Below the pieces are notes generated by a model. The model was not told the DNA's origin, searched no databases, and was given only the letters and a program-made list of their open reading frames with translations. From Meiothermus rufus DSM 22234 (GTDB lineage: Bacteria; Deinococcota; Deinococci; Deinococcales; Thermaceae), in contig NZ_AUHY01000031.1 of NCBI RefSeq assembly GCF_000423425.1, positions 1-33,224 on the forward strand: a stretch of DNA of 33,224 nucleotides, written 5' to 3'. The translations under genes and the position numbers were made by a program. Below are positions 1 to 9,307 of the stretch, piece by piece; position 1 is the first letter of the stretch; every line of letters begins with the position of its first letter.

Positions 1-323
1 GGCCGTGCAGCAGGCCACCCAGCAAAACGTCGAGCTGGCTTACGTGGATGCGGGCTACACCGGCGAGCGAGCCCGACAGGATGCTCAGGCGCAAGGTATC
101 CACCTGGAAGTGGTCAAACTGCCCCAGGTCAGGAAGGGCTTCGTATTGCTACCCAGAAGGTGGGTGGTAGAGCGTTCGTTCGGCTGGGTGGCGAGGTTCC
201 GACGGCTCGCCAGGGATTACGAACGTCTGCCACAAACCTTGGCGGGCCTGCACTTCCTGGCTTTCGCCATCCTGCTCCTGTCCCGTTTCGTCAATCTCAT
301 GTCCCAATGTGCCTAACACCCTC
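1..323 (+). mobile_element. 3' end of an IS5-type insertion sequence (left part outside window)
   Basis: The window opens inside an insertion sequence that carries the C-terminal third of an IS5-type DDE transposase. Just after the transposase stop codon the sequence GTGCCTAACACCCTC (309-323) reads, from the outside inward, GAGGGTGTTAGGCAC. That looks like the terminal inverted repeat of IS5-family elements, so I place the right end at about 323. The next bases are TAG within CTAG; TNA/CTAG targets are known for IS427/IS1031-like elements. The left end and the target duplication are not visible, so the exact boundary is inferred. Confidence 0.65.
2..316 (+). CDS. IS5-family DDE transposase, C-terminal fragment (5'-truncated by window edge)
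   Basis: The visible 104 or so residues end an IS5-like transposase. The motif YVDAGYTGE carries the second catalytic Asp of the DDE triad. [18 protein letters not shown] carries the catalytic Glu in the characteristic arrangement of Arg, three residues, Glu, six residues and a basic residue. The C-terminus is the usual hydrophobic helix ([12 protein letters not shown]). Reading is open to the left edge in this frame, so the start codon lies outside the window; the GTG at 5 is not the real start. The stop TAA at 314-316 is followed in the same frame by remnants of the interrupted host gene. The family assignment rests on these motifs only. Confidence 0.9.
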   Translation, partial: AVQQATQQNVELAYVDAGYTGERARQDAQAQGIHLEVVKLPQVRKGFVLLPRRWVVERSFGWVARFRRLARDYERLPQTLAGLHFLAFAILLLSRFVNLMSQCA

Positions 324-1236
324 TAGCTCTAGCTTTTGTACTGGCTCAAGGGCAGGAGTTGCGCGCGCTGCGTATGGCCACCTTGCCCAGTGGGCCGGAG
401 GACGCCATCTGGACTCGAGTACAGGGCGTCAAGACCACCCTGTTTGGCCTGGGGGATGTAGGCGGGAAGCAGCTCGAGCTTGAGATGAAAGCCTTACATA
501 ACGGGCAGGAGCTGGCCCTCTACTTCCGCTGGCCCGATAAAGAACCCAGCCTGACCAAAGACGCCTGGCGCTTCGACGGCACAACCTGGAAACGCCAGGG
601 CGGCGACGAGGATCGGCTGGCGCTGTTCTTCCCCATCGGGGAGTACCCGGCCTTTACGGCGGGCGGCTGTGCCGCCATGTGCCATGCCACCGATAAGGGC
701 GGGTACATGGCCACCAACGCCCCCACCGAAAAAGCCGACCTGTGGCACTGGAAGTCGTACCGCAGCAACCCGCTAAACTTCGCCGATGATGGCTACGCCA
801 CCATGAAACCGGCCAACGCCGACACCGGCCGGATGAACGACCCCGGCACCGGCGGCGACCGGCGCAACCAGACCACCGACGGCAGCAAGCCCCTCTACAT
901 GCAAGACCCAGCCAAACAGCCCACCGCACCGGGCTTCCTGCTAGACGACGAAAAGGTGGAAATCAAAGACTATAGCATCTTCAAGGCCGGCGACACCCCC
1001 CCTACCGCATCCTGACCAGGCCCAGCGGCGACCGGGGCGACATCTGGGCCCGGGGCGTATGGAAGGATGGCTACTGGACGCTAATGCTCAAACGCAAGCT
1101 GAACACCGGCTCAGGCAACGATGTGGTGTTTGAACCGGGCCGGAGCATTACCATGTCACTGGCGGTATACGACAACGCGGGCGACAACAACAAATACGCC
1201 AGCCTGGCTCCTTTGCGACTGACGCTGGCCCGATAG
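324..1236 (+). pseudogene. EB_dh-like haem-binding exported protein, interrupted by IS and frameshifted
   Basis: The main frame runs from the IS end to a stop at 1013 and continues in another frame from about 1000 to a stop at 1234-1236. The first part has CAAMCH (a CxxCH haem c motif) and the Trp/Tyr-rich WHWKSYRSNP segment typical of ethylbenzene dehydrogenase gamma-like (EB_dh, PF09459-type) haem domains. The second part carries the family's RPSGDRGDIWARGVWKDG and LKRKLNTGS segments. The break lies in a C7 run (996-1002); eight Cs would restore one frame. Directly downstream of the IS, still in frame, the residues LALAFVLAQGQE look like the end of a signal peptide, so the IS landed in the signal sequence and removed the start codon and promoter. 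The product would have been a periplasmic cytochrome-like electron-transfer protein. The TTG at 359 is the nearest possible start but would lack export information. Confidence 0.8.
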
Positions 1237-1248
1237 GCCCTGGATTTG

Positions 1249-1285
1249 AACCCCACCCTGGCCCAAGCGGGGTGGGGTTATGTTT
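1249..1285. terminator. Bidirectional intrinsic terminator between the haem-protein pseudogene and folA
   Basis: A perfect 10-bp inverted repeat, AACCCCACCC (1249-1258) and GGGTGGGGTT (1270-1279), with an 11-nt loop is followed by ATGTTTT on the plus strand. It lies between two converging genes and overlaps the last codon of folA. Confidence 0.75.
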
Positions 1286-1763
1286 TACGCTGTAGATCCA
1301 GGTAAGTAAAAGCAAAGGCGTGCCGGGTATCGGCGGGGTGGTGTTGGCGGTAGACCTCGAGCCACTCTGAAGGCTCCCAGGGCGGGAAAAAGGCATCAGC
1401 ATCGGGTACTTCGGTCTCGACCAGGGTCAGGTAGAGGTGGGTGGCTTGGGGTAGGGCCTGGCGGTAGACCTCGCCCCCCCCAATTACCCAAAGCTCCCCC
1501 TCGCTTGGCAGGGCTTCCTCCAAAGATGGCACCACCTCCACCCCTTCGGCCCGAAAGCTGGGGTTCTGGGTGAGCACCAGGTTGCGCCTGTTGGGTAGGG
1601 GCCGCCCGATGCTCTCGAAGGTTTTGCGGCCCATCAGCACGGTCTTGCCCAGAGTGAGGGCGCGGAAGCGCTTGAGGTCGTCGGGCAGATGCCAGGGCAA
1701 AGCCCCACCCCGGCCAATAGCACGCTTCCGGTCGATGGCGGCAATGAGGGCGATTTTTTTCAT
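1278..1763 (-). CDS. folA: Dihydrofolate reductase
   Basis: This 161-aa protein reduces dihydrofolate to tetrahydrofolate with NADPH in the cytoplasm, regenerating the cofactor consumed by thymidylate synthase next door. It has the DHFR signatures in order: AIDRKRAIGRGGALPWHLPDD near the N-terminus (Met20-loop region with the substrate-binding acid), GKTVLMGRKTFESIGRPLPNR (NADPH-binding), LWVIGGGEVYRQ and a C-terminal DADAFFP. Length is normal for chromosomal FolA. The ATG at 1763 is 13 bp downstream of the thyA stop, so the two are almost certainly cotranscribed. The conserved GGG is encoded across a C8 run on the plus strand (1474-1481), which is in frame here. Confidence 0.97.
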   Translation of the reverse strand: MKKIALIAAIDRKRAIGRGGALPWHLPDDLKRFRALTLGKTVLMGRKTFESIGRPLPNRRNLVLTQNPSFRAEGVEVVPSLEEALPSEGELWVIGGGEVYRQALPQATHLYLTLVETEVPDADAFFPPWEPSEWLEVYRQHHPADTRHAFAFTYLDLQRKT

Positions 1764-1776
1764 ATTTCGGCCCAGA

Positions 1777-2580
1777 TTACACTGCCACCGGCGCGGGGAT
1801 GCGCGGGTGGGGCTGGTAGTCTTTTAGCTCGATGTCCTGGTAGGTGAAGGCAAACAGGTCGTTCACCTCGGGGTTGAGTACCACCTTAGGCCAGGGGCGT
1901 GGCTCACGGGAAAGCTGCAAGCGGGCCTGCTCGAGGTGGTTTTGGTAGAGGTGCGCATCCCCCAGGGTGTGGATGAACTCCCCCGGCTTCAGGCCGGTCA
2001 CCTGAGCTACCATCAGGGTCAGGAGGGCATAGGAGGCGATATTGAAGGGCACCCCCAGGAAGATATCGGCGCTGCGCTGATAGAGCTGGCAGGACAGCCG
2101 GCCATTGGCCACGTAAAACTGAAAGAGGATATGGCAGGGGGCCAGGGCCATTTTGGGCAGGTCGGCCACATTCCAGGCACTCACCACCAGCCGGCGCGAA
2201 TCGGGATTCTTCTTGATCTCCTCCACCACCCAGCCAAGCTGGTCGATGGGGCCATCCGGCCCCTGCCAGCTTCGCCACTGCTTGCCGTAGACCGGCCCCA
2301 GCTCGCCCTCTGGACTGGCCCACTCGTCCCAGATGCTCACCCCGTGGGCTTTGAGGAAGGCGATGTTGGTCTCGCCCCGCAAAAACCAGAGCAGCTCGTA
2401 GACGATACTTTTCCAGTGCAGCTTTTTGGTGGTGAGGAGAGGAAAGCCCTCTTCCAGGTCGAAGCGCATCTGCCAGCCAAAAACCGAGCGGGTGCCCACC
2501 CCGGTGCGGTCGGTCTTGGGGGTGCCGTGCTCGAGCACGTAGCGCATGAGTTCAAGGTACTGGTACTCGGGGTGCCGCAT
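1777..2580 (-). CDS. thyA: Thymidylate synthase
   Basis: A 267-aa ThyA converts dUMP and methylene-tetrahydrofolate to dTMP and dihydrofolate. Family motifs are in place: [19 protein letters not shown] (phosphate-binding Arg), [14 protein letters not shown], the catalytic Cys at about residue 149 in [35 protein letters not shown], and [12 protein letters not shown]. The start is the ATG at 2580, giving [12 protein letters not shown] as in other ThyA proteins; the frame stays open upstream to 3423 only as a shadow of the next gene. It follows the FAD oxidoreductase stop by 5 bp and precedes folA, forming a dTMP/folate unit. Confidence 0.98.
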   Translation of the reverse strand: MRHPEYQYLELMRYVLEHGTPKTDRTGVGTRSVFGWQMRFDLEEGFPLLTTKKLHWKSIVYELLWFLRGETNIAFLKAHGVSIWDEWASPEGELGPVYGKQWRSWQGPDGPIDQLGWVVEEIKKNPDSRRLVVSAWNVADLPKMALAPCHILFQFYVANGRLSCQLYQRSADIFLGVPFNIASYALLTLMVAQVTGLKPGEFIHTLGDAHLYQNHLEQARLQLSREPRPWPKVVLNPEVNDLFAFTYQDIELKDYQPHPRIPAPVAV

Positions 2581-2585
2581 GCCGC

Positions 2586-3470
2586 TTAGTTTATCTGCTG
2601 CAACAGCCGGTGTGCATAGAGGGGGGCGTAGAAGTAGGCCGCCGAGCCAAACCCGGTAAGAGCATAGCCCCCCGGGATAGGCCGCAGGTAGTGCCGATCC
2701 AGTCGGTAACGCACCCCCGCCCAGGAAGTATCCCACCTGGGGCGGTAGCCTAGAAGTTTTTCGGCCTCGGCCAGAAGCCACTCCACCTCGGCGGGCTGGG
2801 TCTGGTGGGGGGTATAGCTGGACTGGTGGGGCAGGTAGCTCCCGCCCAGGCTGTGCCCGGCCACATACACCCCGTAGGCGCAGGCCTGAGGGAAGTGCTC
2901 GAGGGTGTGCAACACCGAGCCCGGGGTAAAGCGCCCACCCAGCCCCACCAGGTGGGCCCCACTGGCCCCACCGGCATAGATCACCAGGCCCGCAGATAAG
3001 GTCGCCAGGGTCGGGGTACGTAGATGGAGGGTGCGGCCCTCGAGGCGTTCCACCTCGGCGTAGGTTATCTCCAGGCCCTGGGCCAAGCGGTGGAGCAGGG
3101 GGGTGGTCTCGAGCCAGCCCGCGCTTTCCAGGTAAAGCCCTTCCTCGAGCCACTGGTGGGGAATGCCCCGGCCCTTTAGCTTCTCCTTCCAGGCAGGCCG
3201 ATGGGCCGGGGGCACAGGGCGCAGAATCCCCTGCCGCACAGGCACAAAGCGGGGGTAAAAGTCCCACAGGGCAGCCAGGGCCTCCTCGGCCTCGGGGGCC
3301 ACGCTTCCCCGCTTGCCCCGCACCGGGTTCAACAGAGCCTCGGGCACCCGGCTGGCCTCGCCCAGCTCGCGGGCCACAACCCGTACTTCTTTTCCGGCCT
3401 CGTGCAACACCCTGGCCACGCAAAGCCCGGCAATCCCCGCCCCGATGACCACCACCTCTGCGGCAACCAC
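2586..3470 (-). CDS. FAD-dependent oxidoreductase (DAO family, MnmC-C/ThiO-like)
   Basis: The N-terminus has a textbook dinucleotide-binding fold, [21 protein letters not shown] (GxGxxG), so FAD binding is secure. The 294-aa length and the later [18 protein letters not shown] and [16 protein letters not shown] segments match the D-amino-acid oxidase (DAO) superfamily. The [11 protein letters not shown] segment resembles the FAD half of MnmC, the tRNA wobble-uridine modification enzyme, but substrate cannot be set from sequence. The open frame runs on to 3704, but that part overlaps the subtilase gene and has no protein-like character. I chose the GTG at 3470, just after GAAGGG; GTGs at 3455 and 3452 are alternatives. 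It lies 22 bp after the subtilase and 5 bp before thyA, suggesting cotranscription. Confidence 0.82.
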   Translation of the reverse strand: MVAAEVVVIGAGIAGLCVARVLHEAGKEVRVVARELGEASRVPEALLNPVRGKRGSVAPEAEEALAALWDFYPRFVPVRQGILRPVPPAHRPAWKEKLKGRGIPHQWLEEGLYLESAGWLETTPLLHRLAQGLEITYAEVERLEGRTLHLRTPTLATLSAGLVIYAGGASGAHLVGLGGRFTPGSVLHTLEHFPQACAYGVYVAGHSLGGSYLPHQSSYTPHQTQPAEVEWLLAEAEKLLGYRPRWDTSWAGVRYRLDRHYLRPIPGGYALTGFGSAAYFYAPLYAHRLLQQIN

Positions 3471-3492
3471 CCCTTCATTTTGCCGGGTAGAC

Positions 3493-5649
3493 CTAGCGCC
3501 GCAATACTTGCCGCAAGCGGGGCAGTAGCGAGACCTCCGAGCCAGGCAGGCGCAGGCTACCGGTGCCCGAGAGCACCCCCAGCGGCACATCAATCCCCGA
3601 GCGCGTGGGGCGCACCAGCAGCAGGTTACCGCTGGCATCGGTGTAGCCCCCCAGATAGTCGCCGGGGGTAATCTCGTCGTCGCCATCCACGTCTTTCCAG
3701 GCAATCACCACATAGTCGCCCGGCACCAGGTCGGGGATGCTATAGGGCGCTCTAAGGCCCGCCTGGCTCACGATGCTAACCCCAGAGCGACTGGCGTCAA
3801 TGTCGTTTCCGGCTACGAAGAGCGCGACCACCGCAGTACCCTGCACGCTAGGGGGCGGGGGTGGCGCGGCCACCTGCAGGGGCAGGCCCACCGTGCGGGT
3901 AAGGCTGCCGCCACTGCCGCTAAGGGTGAGGGTATAGCTCCCCTGGGCCGGGGTGCTATCCACCTGCAAGCGCAGGGTGCTGCTGTTGCCCGAAGCGGGG
4001 TTGGGGCTCAACGTGTGACTAACCCCAGCCGGCAGACCGCTCAGGCTCAGGCTGACCGGGTCGGCAAAGCCGGCAATCCGGGCGATGTTGACCGTAATCT
4101 CCACGCTGCTACCCACAGCAGGGCTGAGGCTGGCTGTGGCTGGGCTCAGCTGCAAGGTGAAGCTGGGGGTTAGGCTACCGGCGGCGCTCACCGCGGCCTG
4201 AGCGTTCACCAGACCGGCCCCGCAGTCGCTCCCCTGAAGGGTGGGAAAGCTAGAGGGAATCCGATCCGAAGGGCGGCCCGTACACTGGCTCGAGTTCAGC
4301 GGAGCAGCCGTGCCCTTGAGGATGTCCAGGGCCTCGGCCAGGGTCAGGTCGGGCCGCCGGGCCTTCATCAGGGCGACCACCCCCGCCACGTGGGGCGCGG
4401 CCATGGAGGTGCCCTGATAGAAAGCGTAGACAAACTGAGCAGCCCCCGTTTCTCTGTCGTCCTTGAGCAAGCTCAGCACCCCATCGGCATACCCATCCCC
4501 ATTGCGGTCAACGGTGACATCCCCCCCAGGGGCCATCACATCGATGCGGGCCCCGTAGTTGGAGTAGTAGCTGCGCAAGCCCCGGGTCTCGGTGGCCCCC
4601 ACCGTAATCACCCCACTGCAGCTGGCCGGGGTAAAACCGGCGGCGTTTTCCGCACTGTTGCCCGCGGCCACCACCAGGATGGGCTTTTGCGGCTGGTTGT
4701 TGGCCTGATTAATGGTGTCCTGCCAGGCCGGGCTACAGGCTCCTCGTCCGCCCAGGCTCAGGTTGACCACCTGGGCCGGATAGGGGTTGGGGGGCACCCC
4801 GGAAACCGAAAGCCCCACTGCCCAGCGCAACCCGGCCAGGATGTCGGCATCGCTGCCGCCGCCCACCCCCAGGGCGCGCACATGCACCAATCGGGCCCCC
4901 CAGCTCACCCCGGCTACCCCCAGGTTGTTGTTGCTGCGGGCGGCGATGGTGCCGGCCACGTGGGTGCCATGGTACCCGCTGAGGGCCTCAGGAGGCGCTC
5001 CCGGGGCCACGTTGCCGGTGTCCTCGGGGTTATTGTCCCGCCCATCCCCATCGTTGGCGATGCGGGGGTCGGAGATGAAGTCGTAGCCCAGCACCGGGGT
5101 GGGCAGGTCGGGGTGGGCGCTCACGATGCCGGAGTCGATCACCGCCACCGTAATGGTTCGGCTGGTACCGTCTTCGATCTCCCAGGCCTGGGGCAGGTGG
5201 ATGGCCGGATAATGCCATTGATATTCGTAGAACTCATCGTTGGGGGTTTTGAAAAGCTGGCGGATGTAGTTGGGCTGGGCATAGAGCACATCAGGCCGGC
5301 GGGCCAGGGCCGCCACCGCAGCCTGGGTCTGGGCCTTGTCGGCCACCCCCCGGTAGAGGGCCAGGCCACCCGGCTCGAGCTCCTCCTCCCGTTGCAGCGC
5401 AACCCCGCCCGCCTGGAGGCTTTCCACCCGCTGCAGGCTTAGGCCCGGGCGAAACTTCAGCAGCACCTCGCCGGGCACGAAGTCGTCGGGCTGGCTTTGG
5501 GCAAAAAGGCGCTCGGAGGTGCGAATGGATGGGGCGCTGCTGCTTGAGAAAAACCCCACCTCCCCCGAGATGCTGCCCGGCCCACCCCCGTCACAGGCCA
5601 CCAGGCTCACCGCCAACCAGAGAATCCCCAGCTTGTATGCTCGCACCAC
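3493..5649 (-). CDS. Subtilisin-like (S8) serine protease lipoprotein with C-terminal Ig-like domains
   Basis: A 718-aa exported protease. The N-terminus is a lipoprotein signal (hydrophobic stretch, then LVAC with the lipobox Cys near residue 19), so the mature protein should be anchored on a membrane. A fervidolysin/thermitase-like propeptide follows (VPGEVLLKFRPG ... LYAQPNYI). The S8 catalytic triad is complete: Asp172 in VAVIDSGI, His227 in GYHGTHVAGT, Ser415 in GTSMAAPHVAG, with the oxyanion Asn in AAGNSAENA. The C-terminal 250 residues hold an Ig-like module and, after a Pro-rich linker, a segment with an Asp-rich WKDVDGDDEITPGD loop that may bind calcium. Starts are two tandem GTGs (5649, 5646) after AGGAGG; spacing favours the second. 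A Pho-box-like direct repeat lies upstream. Confidence 0.93.
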   Translation of the reverse strand: MVRAYKLGILWLAVSLVACDGGGPGSISGEVGFFSSSSAPSIRTSERLFAQSQPDDFVPGEVLLKFRPGLSLQRVESLQAGGVALQREEELEPGGLALYRGVADKAQTQAAVAALARRPDVLYAQPNYIRQLFKTPNDEFYEYQWHYPAIHLPQAWEIEDGTSRTITVAVIDSGIVSAHPDLPTPVLGYDFISDPRIANDGDGRDNNPEDTGNVAPGAPPEALSGYHGTHVAGTIAARSNNNLGVAGVSWGARLVHVRALGVGGGSDADILAGLRWAVGLSVSGVPPNPYPAQVVNLSLGGRGACSPAWQDTINQANNQPQKPILVVAAGNSAENAAGFTPASCSGVITVGATETRGLRSYYSNYGARIDVMAPGGDVTVDRNGDGYADGVLSLLKDDRETGAAQFVYAFYQGTSMAAPHVAGVVALMKARRPDLTLAEALDILKGTAAPLNSSQCTGRPSDRIPSSFPTLQGSDCGAGLVNAQAAVSAAGSLTPSFTLQLSPATASLSPAVGSSVEITVNIARIAGFADPVSLSLSGLPAGVSHTLSPNPASGNSSTLRLQVDSTPAQGSYTLTLSGSGGSLTRTVGLPLQVAAPPPPPSVQGTAVVALFVAGNDIDASRSGVSIVSQAGLRAPYSIPDLVPGDYVVIAWKDVDGDDEITPGDYLGGYTDASGNLLLVRPTRSGIDVPLGVLSGTGSLRLPGSEVSLLPRLRQVLRR

Positions 5650-5690
5650 ACCACCTCCTAAGTCGGGCTCCTTTACATGGTATCTTGGGG

Positions 5691-5707
5691 ATTCAGCGTT
5701 ATGTCAG
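5691..5707 (-). promoter_or_regulatory. Two-unit Pho-box-like direct repeat upstream of the subtilase
   Basis: On the gene's strand the sequence reads CTGACA, five bases, CTGAAT, an exact 11-bp period (plus-strand units 5702-5707 and 5691-5696). The surrounding TAACGCTGA is itself duplicated at 11 bp. This spacing is that of OmpR/PhoB-type sites and resembles the repeats before pstS at the other end of the window. A weak -10 (TACCAT) follows about 14 bp downstream. Function is inferred. Confidence 0.4.
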
Positions 5708-5788
5708 CGTTAAAAAGTCCCAAAACCGTAAACTAAAGGGTCAGTTTGGGCCAACGCTGGCCTGCACGAGGCACCCGACCAGGAAATG

Positions 5789-8700
5789 CTAGCCCTCACT
5801 CCATGACTGGCGGATGACCAGGCCACCGGCCCGGGCCGCCTCGAGCACAGCCCGGCTGAGGGGGTTGTGCTCTAAAAAGCTGGAGCGCAGCTGGGGAGGA
5901 ACGTGGTGAAGGGCAATCTCTTCTAAGGCGTGCAGAACCTCCTGGAGCGAGGCCTGGCCCACCCGGCCCAAAGCGGCCTGGGCCTGGTGGTGCACCCAGC
6001 GCACCTCGAGCCGGGTGCAGCCCGTGGGCCAGCAGGTTTCCAGCCCGGCCATGGCCGCCTTGCTGCGGTATAGAGCCTCCTCCAGATGGCCCGGGGTGAG
6101 CCCGGGCTGCTCCAGCAAGACCCTGGCCCAGAGGGTCTGGGCGGCTATGCCCAGGGAGGGCCAGTCATTCTGCTGGGCCAGGGCCAAAGCTTCCTGGAGG
6201 CAGGGGAGGGACTGCTCGGGGGGGGTCAGGCGGGCTCGAGCCAGCAGATACCGGCCATAGGCCAGCCCCTGCCGTTCGGCAAACAACGCCTCCAGGCGCT
6301 CCAGCAAAGGAGCGACCGCCTGGCCTTGCCGGTGGGCCAGCAGGGCTTCCAGGATGCGGTAGGTGGCCTCGTCGCGCCGGGGCAGGTCGGGCGTGCCCAG
6401 GGCCTTGCCCAGCCAGTCGGTGGCCGGCCCCCACGCCCCCCATACCCAGTACAGACGGGCCATCTGATACTGGCTAAAAGCCCGCGTCCAGCCCCACTCC
6501 TCGGGCACCAAAGCCAGGGCCTCTTCCAGCACCTGCTGGGCTTCGGCGTAGCGCTCGAGGTCGTAGTAGCGCAGGGCCAGGTTGTTGAGGTGGTGCACCC
6601 TGCGGCCCAGCACGCCCTGCATCCCCTCGAGCAGGCGCTGGGCCTCGAGCTGGGCCTCCAGGGCCGCCTCGGCGTAGCCCAAAGCCGCCAGGCAGACCGC
6701 GCGGTTGTGGTGGAAACCTACCTGCACCAGGCGGTCGGCCGAGTGCCTCAGGGTGGGTTCGGCCTCCTGGTAAAAGGCCAGGGCCTGGCGGTGGCGCTCG
6801 AGCTGGTCGAAGGCAATGCCCAGCCTCGAGGTAGAGATGGCCACCTGCAATTCGTCGCCCTGGACCCGATGCATATCCCTTAGCTGCTCTAAGGCCGCAA
6901 TCAGATCGGGGGTTTTGCGCTGTACAAATAGCGACTGGGCCAGCGCATCCAGCAAGCGAACCCGCAGCTCGGGCGCCTCGGCCTGCTGGATGTATTCCAG
7001 CCCCTTGCGCGCCGCCGCTTCGGCCTCGGCCCCGAAGGCATGCTCCCCCAGGCGGATGGCCTCGCGCAGCCAGGCCCGGCCTTGTTTCTCGGGTGTATCG
7101 GCCAAGGCCAGCATTCGCTCGACCAAAGCCGCGTGGCGCTGGCCGGTATCGAAGCGAATCATGACCTGGCTCAGTGCCTCCAACAAGGCAAAAGCCTGCT
7201 CGCGCTCTCCCCCGGCTTCGGCGACCTCGAGGGCCTGCTGGTAAAACCCGGCCGCTTCGGAAAACTGGTAGGTGGCCTCGGCCTGCCGGGCCGCCTGAAG
7301 TAAGTAGGGAATGGCCCGCGAAGGCTCGCTCTCCAACCAGTGGCTGGCCATGCGGGCCGGGTGGGCCTGGCAGGTCTCCAGGAACTGCGCCACCTGGCGG
7401 TGCAGGTAAGCCCTAATGGGCGCGGGCAGCATCTCGTGAACGGCTTCGAAGAGCAGGTCGTGGGCAAAGCCGCTGCCATGGAGGATCTGGGCTCCCTCGA
7501 GTTCGGCCCAGGGCCCGGTCAGGGCCAGCAGGCTGGCCTGCATCACCGCAGCCGCCAGCTCAGGGCCGAGGTCGGTACCAGCTACGGCAGCCAGGCGAGC
7601 CAGGTTGAGCGCCGGAGGCGAGAGCCGTTCCAGGCACCGGGTGATAAGGGCCTTGACCTTGCCGGCCAAGGGCAGCCGCTCGAGCCTTCCACCCCTGATG
7701 CCTCCGGACTCCCAAAGGCTTTTGAGGGTCTCGAGCACAAAAAAGGGATTGCCCCCGGTGTAGCGTATCAGGGCCGGGGAAAGCGACTGCACCCCCTCCA
7801 CCTCGAGGCTGGCCAGCAGAGCTTCGACCTCGGCGGGCTGCAACGGCTCCACATCCAGCAACACCGCCAATCCCGCTTCGACCAGGGGAAAAAAGATGCC
7901 CTGCTCGATCTCGGCAGCCACCTCGCCGCGCCGGTAAATCTGGATGGTGAAGGGCGGCTGCCCCTTTCCCCCCACCGCGCCGTATTTGTTGAGCTGGTAG
8001 AGCATGGCCTCGAGGCTGGCCCGGTCGAGGTACTGGGCATCGTCGCTAACCTGAACGCTGGGCAGGTCGCCGCTGTGCGAGAGCAGGGTAATCTCGGCCA
8101 GCGCATCGTAAAAGCGCAATTTATCGGCTTCGGAAAGCATGGGCGGGGGGGGCATCCTGCGCCAGTTCTGGCAGGATGCGGGCCGCTTCGCAGCGCACCC
8201 AGGCTGGCAGGTTTTGCAGCAGCTCGGGCCGCTCGGCAAAGGATTCACGCAGGCTACGGGCGTAGCTCGAGTAGGGTATGGCCATGTCGCCCTGCCGGGC
8301 CGCCAGCAACACCACCCGTCCCTTGGATGCCGCAAAATCCATCGCCAGGCGGGTCTTGCCCACCCCCGGCTCGCCCCGCAAAAACACCACCTGGCCCTTC
8401 TGAAAGGCCTCTTCCATCTCTGCCCAGAGCCTTTCTCGCCCCACCAGAACCGGGGGGCGCAACAAGCTGAGGGGAATGGAAGGGCGCCGGGGGGCCACGC
8501 TTTGCCCCAGCCGCTCCCCCTGGGCGATTTGCTTGGCCAGGGCCTGGGTCTCGGGCAGCGGGGCTACCCCTAGCTCACGCTGCAAAAGTGCTTTGCAGCG
8601 ATGGTAAGCCCTGAGGGCTGCAGGCCGATCCCCACGCAGATACAAAAGCCGCATCACCCGGCGGTGGGCCACCTCCGAAAGCAGGTCCTGCTCCAGCAGC

Positions 8701-9215
8701 CGTTCGGCATAGGCCAGCGCCCTGGGGTACTCTCCGGCCTGCTCGAGCTGCTCGACTAGCGCAGCCAGCGAGACCCGTCGCATCTCGGCCAGCCTTTCTC
8801 GCTGCATCAGGAGCCAGTCGTCGTACTCGGGACAATCGTCGTAGTCGGAGCTCTCCAGCAAAGTCTGGTCGGTTTCGGCCACCTCCTGGTGACGCCTCGC
8901 AAAATGGGCCACCTCGAGGGCTGCCACATCCACCTCCAGCCCCTGTAGCCCCAGCACATCCCCACCCCACACCAGCTCGACTCCCGCGAGCTGCTTGAGC
9001 CGCCTCAAGGCCTGGGCCAGGTTGTTGCGAGCGGTGGCCTCGGGCGAGTTGGGCCAGAGCAGACCGGCTAGTTTGGAGCGACTGGAAGGGCCTTCTAGAG
9101 CCAGGTAGGCCAGCAAGCCCGCCGTCTTGCGCTCCAATGGCTGCACCCTACGTTCCGGGAGGTGTAGGGCAGGCAGACCCAATAGTTGCAGGCGTTTGCG
9201 GCTTTGCCCTGGCAT
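5789..9215 (-). pseudogene. SARP/BTAD-type transcriptional activator with AAA ATPase and TPRs, split by a C8 frameshift
   Basis: Two overlapping frames together encode one regulator of about 1141 residues. The first (9215 to 8121) has an OmpR-like winged helix (residues 1-100, with LLAYLALEGPSSRSKLAGLLW), a bacterial transcriptional activator domain (BTAD, about 105-235) and the P-loop GEPGVGKTRL (about 281-290). The second frame, from about 8150 to 5789, carries the rest of the ATPase (DDAQYLDRASLE as a degenerate Walker B, ALIRYTGGNPFFV) and a long TPR array. On the coding strand the break falls in a run of eight Cs (8145-8152 on the plus strand, seen as G8). Seven would give the continuous DAPPPMLSEADKLRFYDAL. 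The ATG at 9215 lies 6 nt after a TAGAAT -10 box, implying a leaderless message. Whether the cell makes full-length product by slippage is unknown. Confidence 0.85.
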
Positions 9216-9221
9216 TTTCCC

Positions 9222-9227
9222 ATTCTA
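9222..9227 (-). promoter_or_regulatory. -10 box for the first SARP-type regulator (leaderless)
   Basis: TAGAAT on the minus strand, 6 nt upstream of the ATG at 9215, with no Shine-Dalgarno between. No convincing -35 hexamer is seen. The same 6-nt geometry occurs at the second SARP-type gene and at psuG. Confidence 0.6.
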
Positions 9228-9307
9228 GAAAAAACCGCGCAGCCCCAAAGGTCGTTGAGCACAGTCTTCCTCTAAACCCGGCTCCTTACCCCAATAAAGC
9301 TTTTTCC

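Noticed and set aside
1474-1481. C8 run in folA as a frameshift
   Set aside because: The frame is continuous and encodes the conserved GGG of DHFR.
1777-3423. 548-codon frame with thyA as its C-terminal half
   Set aside because: The N-terminal half is Gly/Pro/Arg-rich shadow translation of the FAD oxidoreductase on the same strand; ThyA starts at 2580.
4390-5442. 350-codon plus-strand frame opposite the first subtilase
   Set aside because: It is antisense to a gene with a full catalytic triad and reads as His/Gly/Pro-rich low-complexity translation.
6086-8470. Long plus-strand frames (6086-6883, 7340-8470) opposite regulator 1
   Set aside because: They mirror the TPR and ATPase coding strand; no motifs, no start signals.
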